A stretch of DNA of 8,974 nucleotides from a bacterium (GCA_013203085.1 JABMQX010000364.1:1-8974); one strand, 5' to 3'. Positions 1 through 6,853 are shown, numbered from the stretch's first letter. The notes: generated by a model not told the origin, from the letters alone. Translations and numbers: made by a program.

Positions 1-356
1 CCATTGTCCCTGTGCCTTTGCATTGGCGGAGATATTTTTCGAGGGGGTTTAATCAGGCGACTGACCTGGCGAGACCCTTGTCCAGGCACTTTCGCATCTC
101 AATTCTCAAGAGAAGCCTCAGGCGAGTCCGTCACACCCGCCCCCAAGTATCTCTCCCCCCAAAGGAGCGAAAGAGCAATATCGTAAACGCCTTCAAGGTG
201 ACTCGCCCTGCAAGAGTCGCCGGAAAGAAGCTTCTCCTAATTGACGACGTAATCACGACCGGAGCGACACTGAACGAATGCGCCCGCGTGCTGAAGGACG
301 CCGGCGCCTCGGAAGTCACAATCTTGACTCTCGCGCACCCCTCCGATTTACCTTAG
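1..356 (+). CDS. ComF-family phosphoribosyltransferase, 3' part
   Basis: This is the C-terminal part of a ComF/GntX-type protein. The first complete codon in frame is at 3, and the start lies outside the window. The visible residues begin IVPVPLHWRRYFSRGFNQA, matching the family's 'VPVP...RGFNQ' segment. They continue through the Arg/Thr/Gln block (RRVRHTRPQ) and an N-A-F segment (NIVNAF), then reach the PRPP-binding loop LLIDDVITTGAT about 35 residues from the end. That acidic pair plus TTGAT is the type I phosphoribosyltransferase signature. ComF homologues are linked to DNA uptake in competent bacteria, but most carriers are not known to be competent and the substrate is unknown. The N-terminal zinc-finger part typical of ComF is not visible. 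The gene converges on lpxK, and its TAG stop (354-356) lies inside a hairpin. Confidence 0.9.
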   Translation, partial: IVPVPLHWRRYFSRGFNQATDLARPLSRHFRISILKRSLRRVRHTRPQVSLPPKERKSNIVNAFKVTRPARVAGKKLLLIDDVITTGATLNECARVLKDAGASEVTILTLAHPSDLP

Positions 357-379
357 CGGCTCCGCTAAGACTCCCTTTT
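352..379 (+). terminator. Putative terminator of the comF-like gene
   Basis: The inverted repeat CTTAGCGG (352-359) / CCGCTAAG (362-369) forms a 7-8 bp stem with a 2-4 base loop. It is followed, after a six-base gap, by TTTT at 376-379. The stop codon of the comF-like gene lies in the left arm. The T tract is short and offset, so termination may be weak or Rho-assisted. On the minus strand no T tract follows the hairpin, so it is less convincing as a terminator for lpxK. Confidence 0.5.
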
Positions 380-391
380 CGATAGGCAGCT

Positions 392-1534
392 TCATACATA
401 GCAGATTCTCGACACACAATCGGCGAAATCCACTGCCCCGCGAGTTATCCTAATCTCCACTCGCAGAAAGAAGACCGGGACCGGCGCGTTCCGGAGCGGC
501 GGCAGACGTACCGCGTCCTTCTGCGTGGTGAGAACACATTGAACGTCATCCTCGGAAGCTTCTGACAGGATTCGCTCGATTTCGTCCGGAGAAAAGCGAT
601 GATGGTCGAGAAACCGAATGCTGTTTTTGATTCGAGCGCCGAGGCCTTCGATCGCTGCTTCAAAGCTCTCGGGGCAAGCGATGGCGCTGACAACGGTAAC
701 GTCCTTCCCTCTGGCGAACTCGAGTTCCTCTCGGCGCCCGGAAGTGACTTCTTGAAAATAGAGGGGCTGATGGATGGTCTCGATGACCTCTGCTGCTGGG
801 TTGATCTCTCGCAGTTTCTCCTTGATGGGTTCCAGCTTAACGCCACTCGTCTTCGTCAGAAAAAAGTAGTTCGCCCTTTTAAGACCGCTTAGTGGCTCGC
901 GTAACACGCCCCGTGGCAGAAGTTGTCCGTTTCCGAATGGGTTTGTGGAGTCAATGAGAACAAAATCGAGTCTCCGGCCGAAAGATAGGTACTGGAAACC
1001 GTCGTCGAGTATCAGCGTGTCCGCGCCCATACGCGAAATTGCGTATCGTCCCGCCTTGACGCGGTTTTTGTCAACAAGAATGGCTACTCCCTCCAGATTC
1101 TTCGCGAGCAAATATGGCTCGTCGCCCGCGTGGATGGGATCGAGCAACACTCTTTGGCCGTCAGAAACTACTCTTGGCGAGTAATCATCCCCGACATCGG
1201 TTTCTGCGAGATGTGGCGCCTTTTTGCTCTTATAACCGCGACTTAAAATGGCGACTTTGCGCCCTCCCTCGGACAGTGCCTTTGCTAACATCTCCACGAT
1301 GGGTGTTTTCCCTGTACCTCCGACGGTGATGTTCCCGACGCTTATGGTCAAGCAGCCGAGGGAGTGTCGCCGAAATATCCCCAGAGCGTACAGTTTGAGC
1401 CTCGCGCATACGGCCACGCCATATAACTGCGAAAACGCCCACAGGATGCATTTGATGAGCTTCGCGAAAGGGCCCCCTCGCCTGTCACCCATAATCTCGA
1501 TGAGATATTTCTGCACTCTTTCTCGCATGTTCAC
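392..1534 (-). CDS. lpxK: Tetraacyldisaccharide 4'-kinase (lipid A kinase)
   Basis: LpxK phosphorylates the 4' position of the tetraacyldisaccharide 1-phosphate precursor, giving lipid IVA, at the cytoplasmic face of the inner membrane. The 380 residues show a hydrophobic N-terminal stretch (about 27-53) suited to membrane attachment. The segment SVGNITVGGTGKTP carries Walker A GGTGKT (72-77). Further family motifs are SRGYK (98-102), GDEP (137-140), DDGFQ (177-181), LLPRGVLREP (205-214), the His pair DHHRFSPDEI (310-319) and TTQKDAVRL (336-344). All expected blocks are present and uninterrupted. The protein is somewhat longer than E. coli LpxK (328 aa), mostly at the N terminus. The start is GTG at 1534 or ATG at 1528. 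No good Shine-Dalgarno sequence precedes either; GGGAGGG lies about 30 bases upstream, too far. A strong promoter (1610-1638) points at the gene. The other Raetz-pathway genes are not in view. Confidence 0.96.
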   Translation of the reverse strand: MNMRERVQKYLIEIMGDRRGGPFAKLIKCILWAFSQLYGVAVCARLKLYALGIFRRHSLGCLTISVGNITVGGTGKTPIVEMLAKALSEGGRKVAILSRGYKSKKAPHLAETDVGDDYSPRVVSDGQRVLLDPIHAGDEPYLLAKNLEGVAILVDKNRVKAGRYAISRMGADTLILDDGFQYLSFGRRLDFVLIDSTNPFGNGQLLPRGVLREPLSGLKRANYFFLTKTSGVKLEPIKEKLREINPAAEVIETIHQPLYFQEVTSGRREELEFARGKDVTVVSAIACPESFEAAIEGLGARIKNSIRFLDHHRFSPDEIERILSEASEDDVQCVLTTQKDAVRLPPLRNAPVPVFFLRVEIRITRGAVDFADCVSRICYV

Positions 1535-1609
1535 TGCACGCAGGCTTCGTCGTAAGCTCTGTGGCCCTCCCGGCGCCTTCCCTTCTTGCTTTCCAGTGCT
1601 TCTTTATTT

Positions 1610-1638
1610 ACTATAAGCGAGCGGCGAGGCTATGTCAA
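1610..1638 (-). promoter_or_regulatory. Sigma70-type promoter for lpxK
   Basis: Read on the minus strand, a perfect -35 box TTGACA (1638-1633) is separated by exactly 17 bases from the -10 box TATAGT (1615-1610), five of six matches to consensus. The transcript would start near 1603 and give a leader of about 70 bases before the lpxK start. This is the best-looking promoter in the window. The assignment rests on sequence only. Confidence 0.72.
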
Positions 1639-1677
1639 CGCGACCTCCGGTAATTGCTCAGGGCCGGGGATGGCGGA

Positions 1678-1727
1678 GTGCCGGTTGCAGCAGGCACAGT
1701 GCGGGCAGGTTCTTCCGCACGTGCAAC
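1678..1727 (+). promoter_or_regulatory. Potential structured leader RNA upstream of pfkB
   Basis: Two adjacent hairpins can form on the plus strand. Hairpin A pairs GTGCC (1678-1682) with GGCAC (1693-1697) around a 10-base loop. Hairpin B pairs GTGCGG (1699-1704) with CCGCAC (1715-1720) around another 10-base loop. The loop of A contains GTTGCA (1684-1689), which is fully complementary to TGCAAC (1722-1727) just after B. This gives either a pseudoknot with A intact or a nested outer stem with A open. GCACG (1717-1721) can also pair with CGTGC (1747-1751), an alternative that breaks B. The region ends about 66 bases before the pfkB start. It matches no riboswitch family I recognise. Chance pairing in GC-rich DNA is a real alternative. 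Confidence 0.35.
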
Positions 1728-1793
1728 TTGTTGGCTCTCAGAACATCGTGCCGTGTGGATTTGTTTGCTTTTCGCTCTTGAACAGGAGGGAAA

Positions 1794-3008
1794 ATGCCGA
1801 AGGAAAAACGGATTGATGTTGTGGTTGCCGGGCATATCTGCTTCGATGTCATCCCGGTATTTCCGCAGGGCCTTGGCACCGACCTGGGTCACATTCTCGT
1901 GCCGGGCAAGTTGATCAATGTGAGAAATGCCGCAACCTCCACGGGCGGCCCCGTCTCCAACACCGGTCTCGCCTTGCAGCGCCTCGGCCAGAAAGTAGCC
2001 ATGATGGGCAAAGTCGGCGACGATTTCTTTGGGAGAGCTGTCCTCGACCGGCTCAAAATGTATGGGGCGGAAAAGGGAATGTCTGTCGTGCCGGGGGAGG
2101 CTACCTCCTACACCATCGTCATCGCTCCCCCGGGCATAGACCGCGTTTTCCTTCACAACCCGGGCACAAACAACACGTTCGGCCCCGAAGACGTCAACCT
2201 TGATATCGTCCGCGAAGCGAGGCTGTTTCACCTGGGCTATCCACCTCTGATGAAAAGGATATACGAAAACGATGGAAGGGAATTGGTGGAAATCTTTCGA
2301 AGAGCTAAAGAGGCCGGCGCGACGACTTCCCTTGACATGTCCCTGCCGGACCCCTCTTCCCCATCAGGAAAGGTCAACTGGGACGCCGTTCTCAAAGGAG
2401 TGCTCCCGCACGTTGACATATTCCTCCCGAGCGCCGAAGAAACGATGTTCATGCTGAATAAGGAGAAATTCTTCGCCAAAAAGAGACGGGCCGGATGGAG
2501 GGATGTCCTCGAGTTCTTCGATTTCAGCGATCTTTCCGAACTTGCCGAACAATTGCTCTCGTACGGAGCCAAAGTCGTTGGCCTGAAATCCGGTTACCTT
2601 GGCTTCTATGTGAGGACAGCAGACGCAGAAACGCTTTCTCACGTTGGCTGGGCGAAGCCGTCCGATCTCGACAACTGGTCCGGTCGCGAGCTTTTCGAAC
2701 CTTCCTTTCACGTCGAGCATGTCGCCAGCGCCACGGGTTCGGGCGATTCGGCTATCGCCGGTTTCCTTGCCGCCTATCTCAATGAGGAGTCAATCGAATC
2801 GTCCATCGAGTACGCCTGCGCTGTCGGAGCGCAGAACGTTCAGGTCCTCGATGCGGTCAGCGGAATTCGCTCCTGGGAAGAGACAACCCGCCAGTTGCAA
2901 TCCACCCGGCCCAAGATTTCTCTTTCTTTCGAAGTCAAGGGCTGGTGGTTCGATGACACAGGGCAGGTCTGGCACGGGCCCACGGATAAGGCGCCGAAAG
3001 CCTCCTGA
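1794..3008 (+). CDS. PfkB/ribokinase-family carbohydrate kinase, substrate unknown
   Basis: The enzyme should transfer phosphate from ATP to a hydroxyl of a sugar, nucleoside or related compound in the cytoplasm. The 404 residues start with IDVVVAGHICFDVIPVF (7-23), the family's first strand and substrate Asp. The PfkB signature region runs from GGPVSNTGLALQRLG (51-65) to GKVGDDFFG (72-80). A strand with a LPSAEE motif (211-216) matches the 'PN..E' segment. The anion-hole and catalytic-base motif is ATGSGDSAIAGF (313-324), with the expected base at Asp318. The protein is longer than typical members (about 300-340 aa). It has an extra helical stretch near 222-255 and a Trp-rich tail (WWFDDTGQVWHGP, 384-396). 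The start ATG follows an excellent AGGAGGG (1784-1790). The gene stands alone between lpxK and the nusA operon, so context does not reveal the substrate. It is not specifically identifiable as ribokinase, fructokinase or adenosine kinase. Confidence 0.88.
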   Translation: MPKEKRIDVVVAGHICFDVIPVFPQGLGTDLGHILVPGKLINVRNAATSTGGPVSNTGLALQRLGQKVAMMGKVGDDFFGRAVLDRLKMYGAEKGMSVVPGEATSYTIVIAPPGIDRVFLHNPGTNNTFGPEDVNLDIVREARLFHLGYPPLMKRIYENDGRELVEIFRRAKEAGATTSLDMSLPDPSSPSGKVNWDAVLKGVLPHVDIFLPSAEETMFMLNKEKFFAKKRRAGWRDVLEFFDFSDLSELAEQLLSYGAKVVGLKSGYLGFYVRTADAETLSHVGWAKPSDLDNWSGRELFEPSFHVEHVASATGSGDSAIAGFLAAYLNEESIESSIEYACAVGAQNVQVLDAVSGIRSWEETTRQLQSTRPKISLSFEVKGWWFDDTGQVWHGPTDKAPKAS

Positions 3009-3329
3009 TCGGCCGACCGTTCGCTGACCTTCCCTCGACGCCGGCAAGACCGCCAATATGGTTCTCCTTGGACTCTTCCCGGAATTTTGCCCCAAAAAGC
3101 GGGACACGTTCCTCCGCAGCCGAGCCCCACGTCCCTGAGAAAGCTTCGGCGGCACGCCGTTCTCTCCCGTGCGGATAGGCTTTCCCCCTCTTCTTCACCG
3201 GGTCACGCCGTGGGAACTTATTTCAGTGCGGCTCCTGCGGCTGACTCGCGGATGTCCTTCGGGGCAACTCTCGGCCAGAATGTTCTGTGCCCCCAGTAAT
3301 AGCGGATGGCGATTTTCGCCCAATTCTTC
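3009..3329. other. Intergenic stretch without a recognised gene
   Basis: No convincing coding region, tRNA or mobile element is seen between the pfkB stop and the nusA promoter. Two small symmetrical elements occur. One is a compound hairpin at 3137-3164: outer GAGAA/TTCTC enclosing CGGCG-GCA-CGCCG, with a five-base bulge. The other is an inverted repeat CAGAA-TG-TTCTG at 3276-3287. Neither is followed by a T tract, so neither looks like an intrinsic terminator for pfkB. Open frames here are short and carry no recognised domain. Confidence 0.5.
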
Positions 3330-3359
3330 TTGACAAAACCGCTGCAGTGGGCGTAACTT
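3330..3359 (+). promoter_or_regulatory. Putative sigma70-type promoter for the nusA operon
   Basis: A perfect -35 hexamer TTGACA (3330-3335) is followed after 18 bases by TAACTT (3354-3359), a weak -10 box (three of six consensus bases). The inferred start near 3366-3369 falls exactly at the beginning of the leader hairpin, which supports the assignment. The -10 weakness lowers confidence. Confidence 0.5.
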
Positions 3360-3368
3360 CTCTGGTGT

Positions 3369-3394
3369 ACTCGCTGTTTCGTTAAACAGAGAGT
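3369..3394 (+). promoter_or_regulatory. Leader hairpin overlapping the nusA terminator
   Basis: CTGTTT (3374-3379) pairs with AAACAG (3384-3389) around loop CGTT. After one G·A mismatch, ACTC (3369-3372) pairs with GAGT (3391-3394). The stem therefore has ten base pairs and one mismatch. Its last four bases, GAGT, are also the first part of the left arm of the terminator at 3390-3414, so the full hairpin and the full terminator cannot coexist. The upper six pairs can remain when the terminator forms. This is the arrangement expected of an antiterminator, although it may simply be a stabilising 5' hairpin. Confidence 0.45.
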
Positions 3395-3414
3395 GGGCGC
3401 CGGCCCGCTCTTTT
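3390..3414 (+). terminator. Intrinsic terminator in the nusA leader (candidate attenuator)
   Basis: The left arm AGAGTGGGC (3390-3398) pairs with GCCCGCTCT (3403-3411) around the tetraloop GCCG. This gives a nine-pair GC-rich stem with one G·U pair, followed directly by a T-rich tail beginning TTTTCTGTCT (3411-3420). It has the form of a good intrinsic terminator. It lies between the putative promoter and nusA, about 40 bases before the ATG, so it would stop transcripts before the operon rather than end pfkB transcription alone. Both roles are possible: a pfkB terminator downstream of an internal promoter, or an attenuator. Confidence 0.7.
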
Positions 3415-3440
3415 CTGTCTCAGGCTTTTGCTGGGGCACC

Positions 3441-3444
3441 GGAG
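3441..3444 (+). promoter_or_regulatory. Ribosome binding site deciding the nusA start
   Basis: GGAG lies nine bases before ATG at 3454. The in-frame TTG at 3445 touches the GGAG directly, so it cannot use it. This spacing favours the ATG. Confidence 0.65.
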
Positions 3445-3453
3445 TTGATCAGG

Positions 3454-4704
3454 ATGAATGGCGATTTGTTGACGGTTCTCGAATACATCGAACGCGAGAA
3501 GGGCATCTCCAGGGATACAATTCTGGAGGCGGTGGAGTCCTCTCTTCTGAGCGCCTCAAGAAAGACGTTGCCTACGGCCCACGACCTTTCCGTCGAGATA
3601 GACAGAGAGACCGGCAACATCCATGTTTTTGCAAACATGCTGGTCGTGTCGGACGCCTCCGACGCCTCCGACGAGTCACCCGATAGCATCCTGTTTCAGG
3701 AGGCAATCGCTATTGATAACAGCGTCAAAGTGGGGGAGCATGTCCGCGTGGAGGTGACTCCGCACGACTTCGGCAGAATCGCCGCTCAGACCGCCAAACA
3801 AGTCATAATCCAGAGGTTGCGAGAAGCAGAGAGAGACCTTCTGTTCGAGGAGTTCAAGGACCGTCTGGGAACTTTAGTCAATGGCGTTGTCCGCCGCCAA
3901 ACTTACGGCGCCGTCATCGTTGACCTGGGTCGAGCCGAGGCCATTTTGCCCGCCAGGGAGCAGTCCTTCGGGGAAAGATACCCCCCCGGCAGCCGCATCA
4001 GCGTTTACGTCACAGAAGTTATGGACGCTATTAAGGGACCGGAAATCATTGTCTCCCGCACGCATCCCGGCCTTGTCGAGAGGCTGTTCGAGCTTGAGAT
4101 CCCCGAGATCATTGATGGGATCGTGCAAATCAAGGGAATCGCCCGCGAAGCCGGCCATAGAACCAAGATCGCTGTCCATTCCACACAGGAGAAGGTTGAT
4201 CCGGTAGGCGCGTGTGTAGGCCTGCGGGGTGCAAGAGTGAAAAATATCGTGCGAGAGCTAAACGGCGAGAAGATTGACATTATCAAGTGGAGCGACGACA
4301 TTGCAACCTACGCCCAGAACGCTCTCAGCCCTGCTAAACTGAAGAAGGTCGAGGTGAGCGAAGCTGAAAAGAACATAACTGTCATCGTAAGCGAGGACCA
4401 GCTCTCGTTGGCCATAGGGAAGAAAGGGCAGAACGCTCGTTTGACAGGCAAGCTCGTGGGTTGGAGAGTGGATATCTTCTCAGAAGAGAAATTGCAGCGG
4501 TTGAGAGAAATCCGGAAGCAGGAACTCCTGTCCCTTCCCGGTGTTGGCGAAAAAGGGCTTGCGGTCTTGGAGGAAGCGGGGTACACAAGTATTCATGCTA
4601 TCGCCGCCGCACCCGAGGGAGAGCTGGCAAAACTGCCCGGCTTTGGCAAAGCGAGCGCCGTCAAGATCGTGAAAGCTGCAAGGGAATCGGTGCAAGGAGG
4701 GTAG
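3454..4704 (+). CDS. nusA: Transcription termination/antitermination factor NusA
   Basis: NusA binds RNA polymerase near the RNA exit channel and modulates pausing, intrinsic termination and antitermination. From ATG at 3454 the protein has 416 residues. It begins MNGDLLTVLEYIEREKGI, aligning with the start of known NusA proteins. The domains in order are the N-terminal polymerase-binding domain (1 to about 130), S1 (about 138-205, GTLVNGVVRRQTYGAVIVDLG), KH1 (about 206-285, with VGLRGARVKNIVREL) and KH2 (about 286-345, with IGKKGQNARL). A C-terminal pair of helix-hairpin-helix elements follows (about 360-409, LPGVGEKGLAVL and LPGFGKASAVKI), instead of the longer acidic repeats of E. coli NusA. 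A tandem nine-base repeat in the N-terminal domain encodes SDASDASDES. The gene has its own putative promoter and leader terminator, and its stop is one base from infB. The usual upstream gene rimP is absent here. Confidence 0.97.
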   Translation: MNGDLLTVLEYIEREKGISRDTILEAVESSLLSASRKTLPTAHDLSVEIDRETGNIHVFANMLVVSDASDASDESPDSILFQEAIAIDNSVKVGEHVRVEVTPHDFGRIAAQTAKQVIIQRLREAERDLLFEEFKDRLGTLVNGVVRRQTYGAVIVDLGRAEAILPAREQSFGERYPPGSRISVYVTEVMDAIKGPEIIVSRTHPGLVERLFELEIPEIIDGIVQIKGIAREAGHRTKIAVHSTQEKVDPVGACVGLRGARVKNIVRELNGEKIDIIKWSDDIATYAQNALSPAKLKKVEVSEAEKNITVIVSEDQLSLAIGKKGQNARLTGKLVGWRVDIFSEEKLQRLREIRKQELLSLPGVGEKGLAVLEEAGYTSIHAIAAAPEGELAKLPGFGKASAVKIVKAARESVQGG

Positions 4705-4705
4705 A

Positions 4706-6853
4706 GTGGGTCGGAGAGCAAGTGCACTTGCCAAAGAACTTGGGATCTCCGGGGATACGCTGGCGCGGAAGTGCGAGATCATGGGGCTCATTCTCAAATC
4801 GCCCAACGCCACTATCCCTGACGAGATTGTTGAGCAGCTTCGCCTTGAATTCACGAAGCCCGTTCGTCTTCCGAAGCCCCCCGCAAAGAAAAAACCGAAA
4901 GCCAAGAAACCTGTCGCCGCTCCCAAGCGTGCCGCTAAGCCCCTCGCTAAGAAACCACCCAAGAAGGTCAAGAAACCGGCCAAGGCCGAGAAACCTGAAA
5001 AGCCTCCAGAACCGAAGGTTGTCAAATTGACTCGCTTGTTGACGGTTCGCAGCCTTGCGTCCAAGTTCGGTCTCAAAGCCGCTGAGCTGACTAGTCTTTG
5101 TAAGGGCCTTGGATTGAAAGTAATACAAACCGATGTCCTGGACCGCGATACCGTCGAGATCCTTGCTCACGATCTGAAATACGAAGTCGAGTTCAACTTC
5201 GCTGCTCCTCCGGTGGAAGCCGAAGAGAAGACCGTAGAAGCTCCCGAAGCTGTCGCAGAAGTCGAAGCACCGGAGCGGAAAGAGGTCGAAGGAACGAAAG
5301 AGACTGTCGAAGCAGTTAAAGAGATTAAGGAGGAAGAGATCCTCGTTCCTCGGTCCCCAGTGGTGACTTTCATCGGGCACGTTGATCACGGGAAAACCTC
5401 CCTCTTGGACGTGATTCGCAAGACCAATGTCGTCGCCGGGGAAGTCGGCGGGATTACCCAGCACATCGGCGCCTACAAAGTGTCCGTGGAGGGCCATTCC
5501 ATCGTCTTTCTCGATACACCCGGTCACGAAGCGTTCACCGAAATGAGGCGGCGTGGGGTAAACGTCACCGACATCTGCGTCCTGGTAATCGCCGCCGACG
5601 ACGGTGTAATGCCCCAGACCGTTGAGGCGATCAACCATGCAAGGGAAGCCGGAGTGCCAATCCTCGTCGCCATCAACAAGATTGATAAGCCGAATGCTTC
5701 GCCGGACAGGGTCCGCCAGCAATTGACGGAGAGAGACCTGTCCCCGGAAGAATGGGGTGGTGAAACAATCTGCGTCGAAGTCTCCGCCGTCACGGGGGAA
5801 GGCATTGACCACCTCCTGGAAATGATTCTTCTTCAGGCTGAAATATTGGAACTCAGAGCCGACCCCAAGAGTAGGGCGAAGGGTGTAGTCATCGAATCGA
5901 GCGTTTCCGCGGGGAGAGGGACCCTGACGACAGTGATTGTCAAGAACGGCACTCTTCGTGTCAGCGACTACATCGTGGCTGGAGAAAACTTGGGGAAAGT
6001 TCGCGCACTCCTTGACGAGCGAGGTAATAGGTTGAAGGAGGCGGGGCCTTCCGCGCCCGTCGAAATCCTCGGCCTCGACGGTGTTCCACAGGTGGGGAGC
6101 GAAGTCTCCTCTCCAAAGTCCGAGCGAGAAGCCAGAGAAATCGCCCGGCAGGCGAAAAAGCCGATTGCCCAGCAGGATGTCGCGGAACTAAGAAGACTGA
6201 CTCTGGAGGAGTTTTTCACGACCGAGCGAGGGCAAGAGAAGAAAGAACTCAAGGTGATTATCAAGGGGGACGTTCTGGGGTCGGTCGAAGCCCTATCTCA
6301 ATCCATCGAGAGGCTAAGCACCGAAAAAGTTTCCCCGAAAATCATCCACAGCAATGTCGGTGAGGTGAATGACTCCGACGTGATGCTCGCTGCCGCCTCC
6401 GGAGCCATCATCATGGCATTCCACAGCAAAGTCAGTTTGTCAGCGGCGGATATGGCTCGCCGCGAAAATGTCGTCATTGAGAGCTTTAGCGTTATCTACG
6501 AGGCCATTGATAGAATACGGCGCGCAATGGAAGGTCTCCTCCCGCCGGAAGAGAGGGAGGTTCCTATAGGGCGGGCCGAGATCCGTGAGATTTTCGCCTC
6601 TTCGGCTCTGGGGAACCTCGCTGGCTGTTATGTCAGAGAGGGGAAAGTCCAGAGCGGCGCAATCGCACAGCTGATTCGCGATGGCGAGCAGATATGGAAA
6701 GGCGAGGTCGCCAGCCTGCAAAGGTTCAAGGACGCCGTGAAAGAGATTAAGAGCGGCATGGAGTGCGGGATCAAGCTGAAGGGGCAAGATGATATTCAGG
6801 AGGGCGACACCATCGAGTTTTTCGTGATTGAGAAGATCCCTCAAACGCTCTGA
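4706..6853 (+). CDS. infB: Translation initiation factor IF-2
   Basis: IF2 is the GTPase that brings fMet-tRNA to the 30S subunit and promotes 50S joining. The 715-residue protein has an IF2_N domain at 1-45, then a Lys/Pro/Ala-rich linker (about 51-105). A second IF2_N-like domain follows (about 108-160, LLTVRSLASKFGLKAAEL), then an acidic Glu/Val/Ala linker (about 168-212). The GTPase domain shows G1 GHVDHGKT (224-231), switch GGITQHIGA (248-256), G3 DTPGHE (270-275), G4 NKID (324-327) and G5 SAVTGEG (360-366). Domains II, III and IV follow. The C terminus (DDIQEGDTIEFFVIEKI) is the normal ending, so the gene is complete. It starts with GTG after a strong AAGGAGG (4694-4700), five bases away and inside the end of nusA, so translation is probably coupled. 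ylxR and ylxQ, often between nusA and infB, are missing. Confidence 0.98.
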   Translation: MGRRASALAKELGISGDTLARKCEIMGLILKSPNATIPDEIVEQLRLEFTKPVRLPKPPAKKKPKAKKPVAAPKRAAKPLAKKPPKKVKKPAKAEKPEKPPEPKVVKLTRLLTVRSLASKFGLKAAELTSLCKGLGLKVIQTDVLDRDTVEILAHDLKYEVEFNFAAPPVEAEEKTVEAPEAVAEVEAPERKEVEGTKETVEAVKEIKEEEILVPRSPVVTFIGHVDHGKTSLLDVIRKTNVVAGEVGGITQHIGAYKVSVEGHSIVFLDTPGHEAFTEMRRRGVNVTDICVLVIAADDGVMPQTVEAINHAREAGVPILVAINKIDKPNASPDRVRQQLTERDLSPEEWGGETICVEVSAVTGEGIDHLLEMILLQAEILELRADPKSRAKGVVIESSVSAGRGTLTTVIVKNGTLRVSDYIVAGENLGKVRALLDERGNRLKEAGPSAPVEILGLDGVPQVGSEVSSPKSEREAREIARQAKKPIAQQDVAELRRLTLEEFFTTERGQEKKELKVIIKGDVLGSVEALSQSIERLSTEKVSPKIIHSNVGEVNDSDVMLAAASGAIIMAFHSKVSLSAADMARRENVVIESFSVIYEAIDRIRRAMEGLLPPEEREVPIGRAEIREIFASSALGNLAGCYVREGKVQSGAIAQLIRDGEQIWKGEVASLQRFKDAVKEIKSGMECGIKLKGQDDIQEGDTIEFFVIEKIPQTL

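Noticed and set aside
1586..1614. A possible plus-strand promoter for pfkB (TTGCTT, 17 bases, TACTAT).
   Set aside because: Only three and four of six consensus bases match, and the -10 lies over the much better minus-strand lpxK -10. It may be real, but the sequence does not support it well.
1661..1740. A tRNA or SRP RNA in the structured region before pfkB.
   Set aside because: There is no acceptor stem, no T-loop consensus and no CCA for a tRNA, and the conserved SRP apical loop sequence is absent.
1635..2231. A 198-codon minus-strand frame opposite the start of pfkB.
   Set aside because: Low-complexity translation without a known domain. It overlaps the well-supported pfkB and its ribosome binding site.
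2790..3198. Several overlapping minus-strand frames across the end of pfkB and the following gap.
   Set aside because: They are Arg/Gly-rich shadows of coding sequence with no domain, and three overlap one another in different frames.
3276..3287. Inverted repeat CAGAA-TG-TTCTG as a LexA-like or other operator.
   Set aside because: It does not match a LexA box I know and lies more than 40 bases upstream of the -35 element. A short palindrome of this size can occur by chance.
3218..3439. A minus-strand 73-codon frame with an aromatic-rich stretch (KKNWAKIAIRYYWGHRTF).
   Set aside because: It runs through the nusA promoter and intrinsic terminator. I recognise no family and there is no good ribosome binding site. 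It could be a gene remnant; a protein search of this segment would decide.
3445..3453. The upstream TTG start for nusA.
   Set aside because: The GGAG ribosome binding site directly abuts the TTG, leaving no spacing. Known NusA proteins start at the position equivalent to ATG 3454.
4661..5812. A 383-codon open frame antisense to infB.
   Set aside because: It lies entirely opposite the end of nusA and the start of infB. The translation has no recognised domain, and Lys/Glu-rich codons in a GC-rich gene readily leave the opposite strand open.
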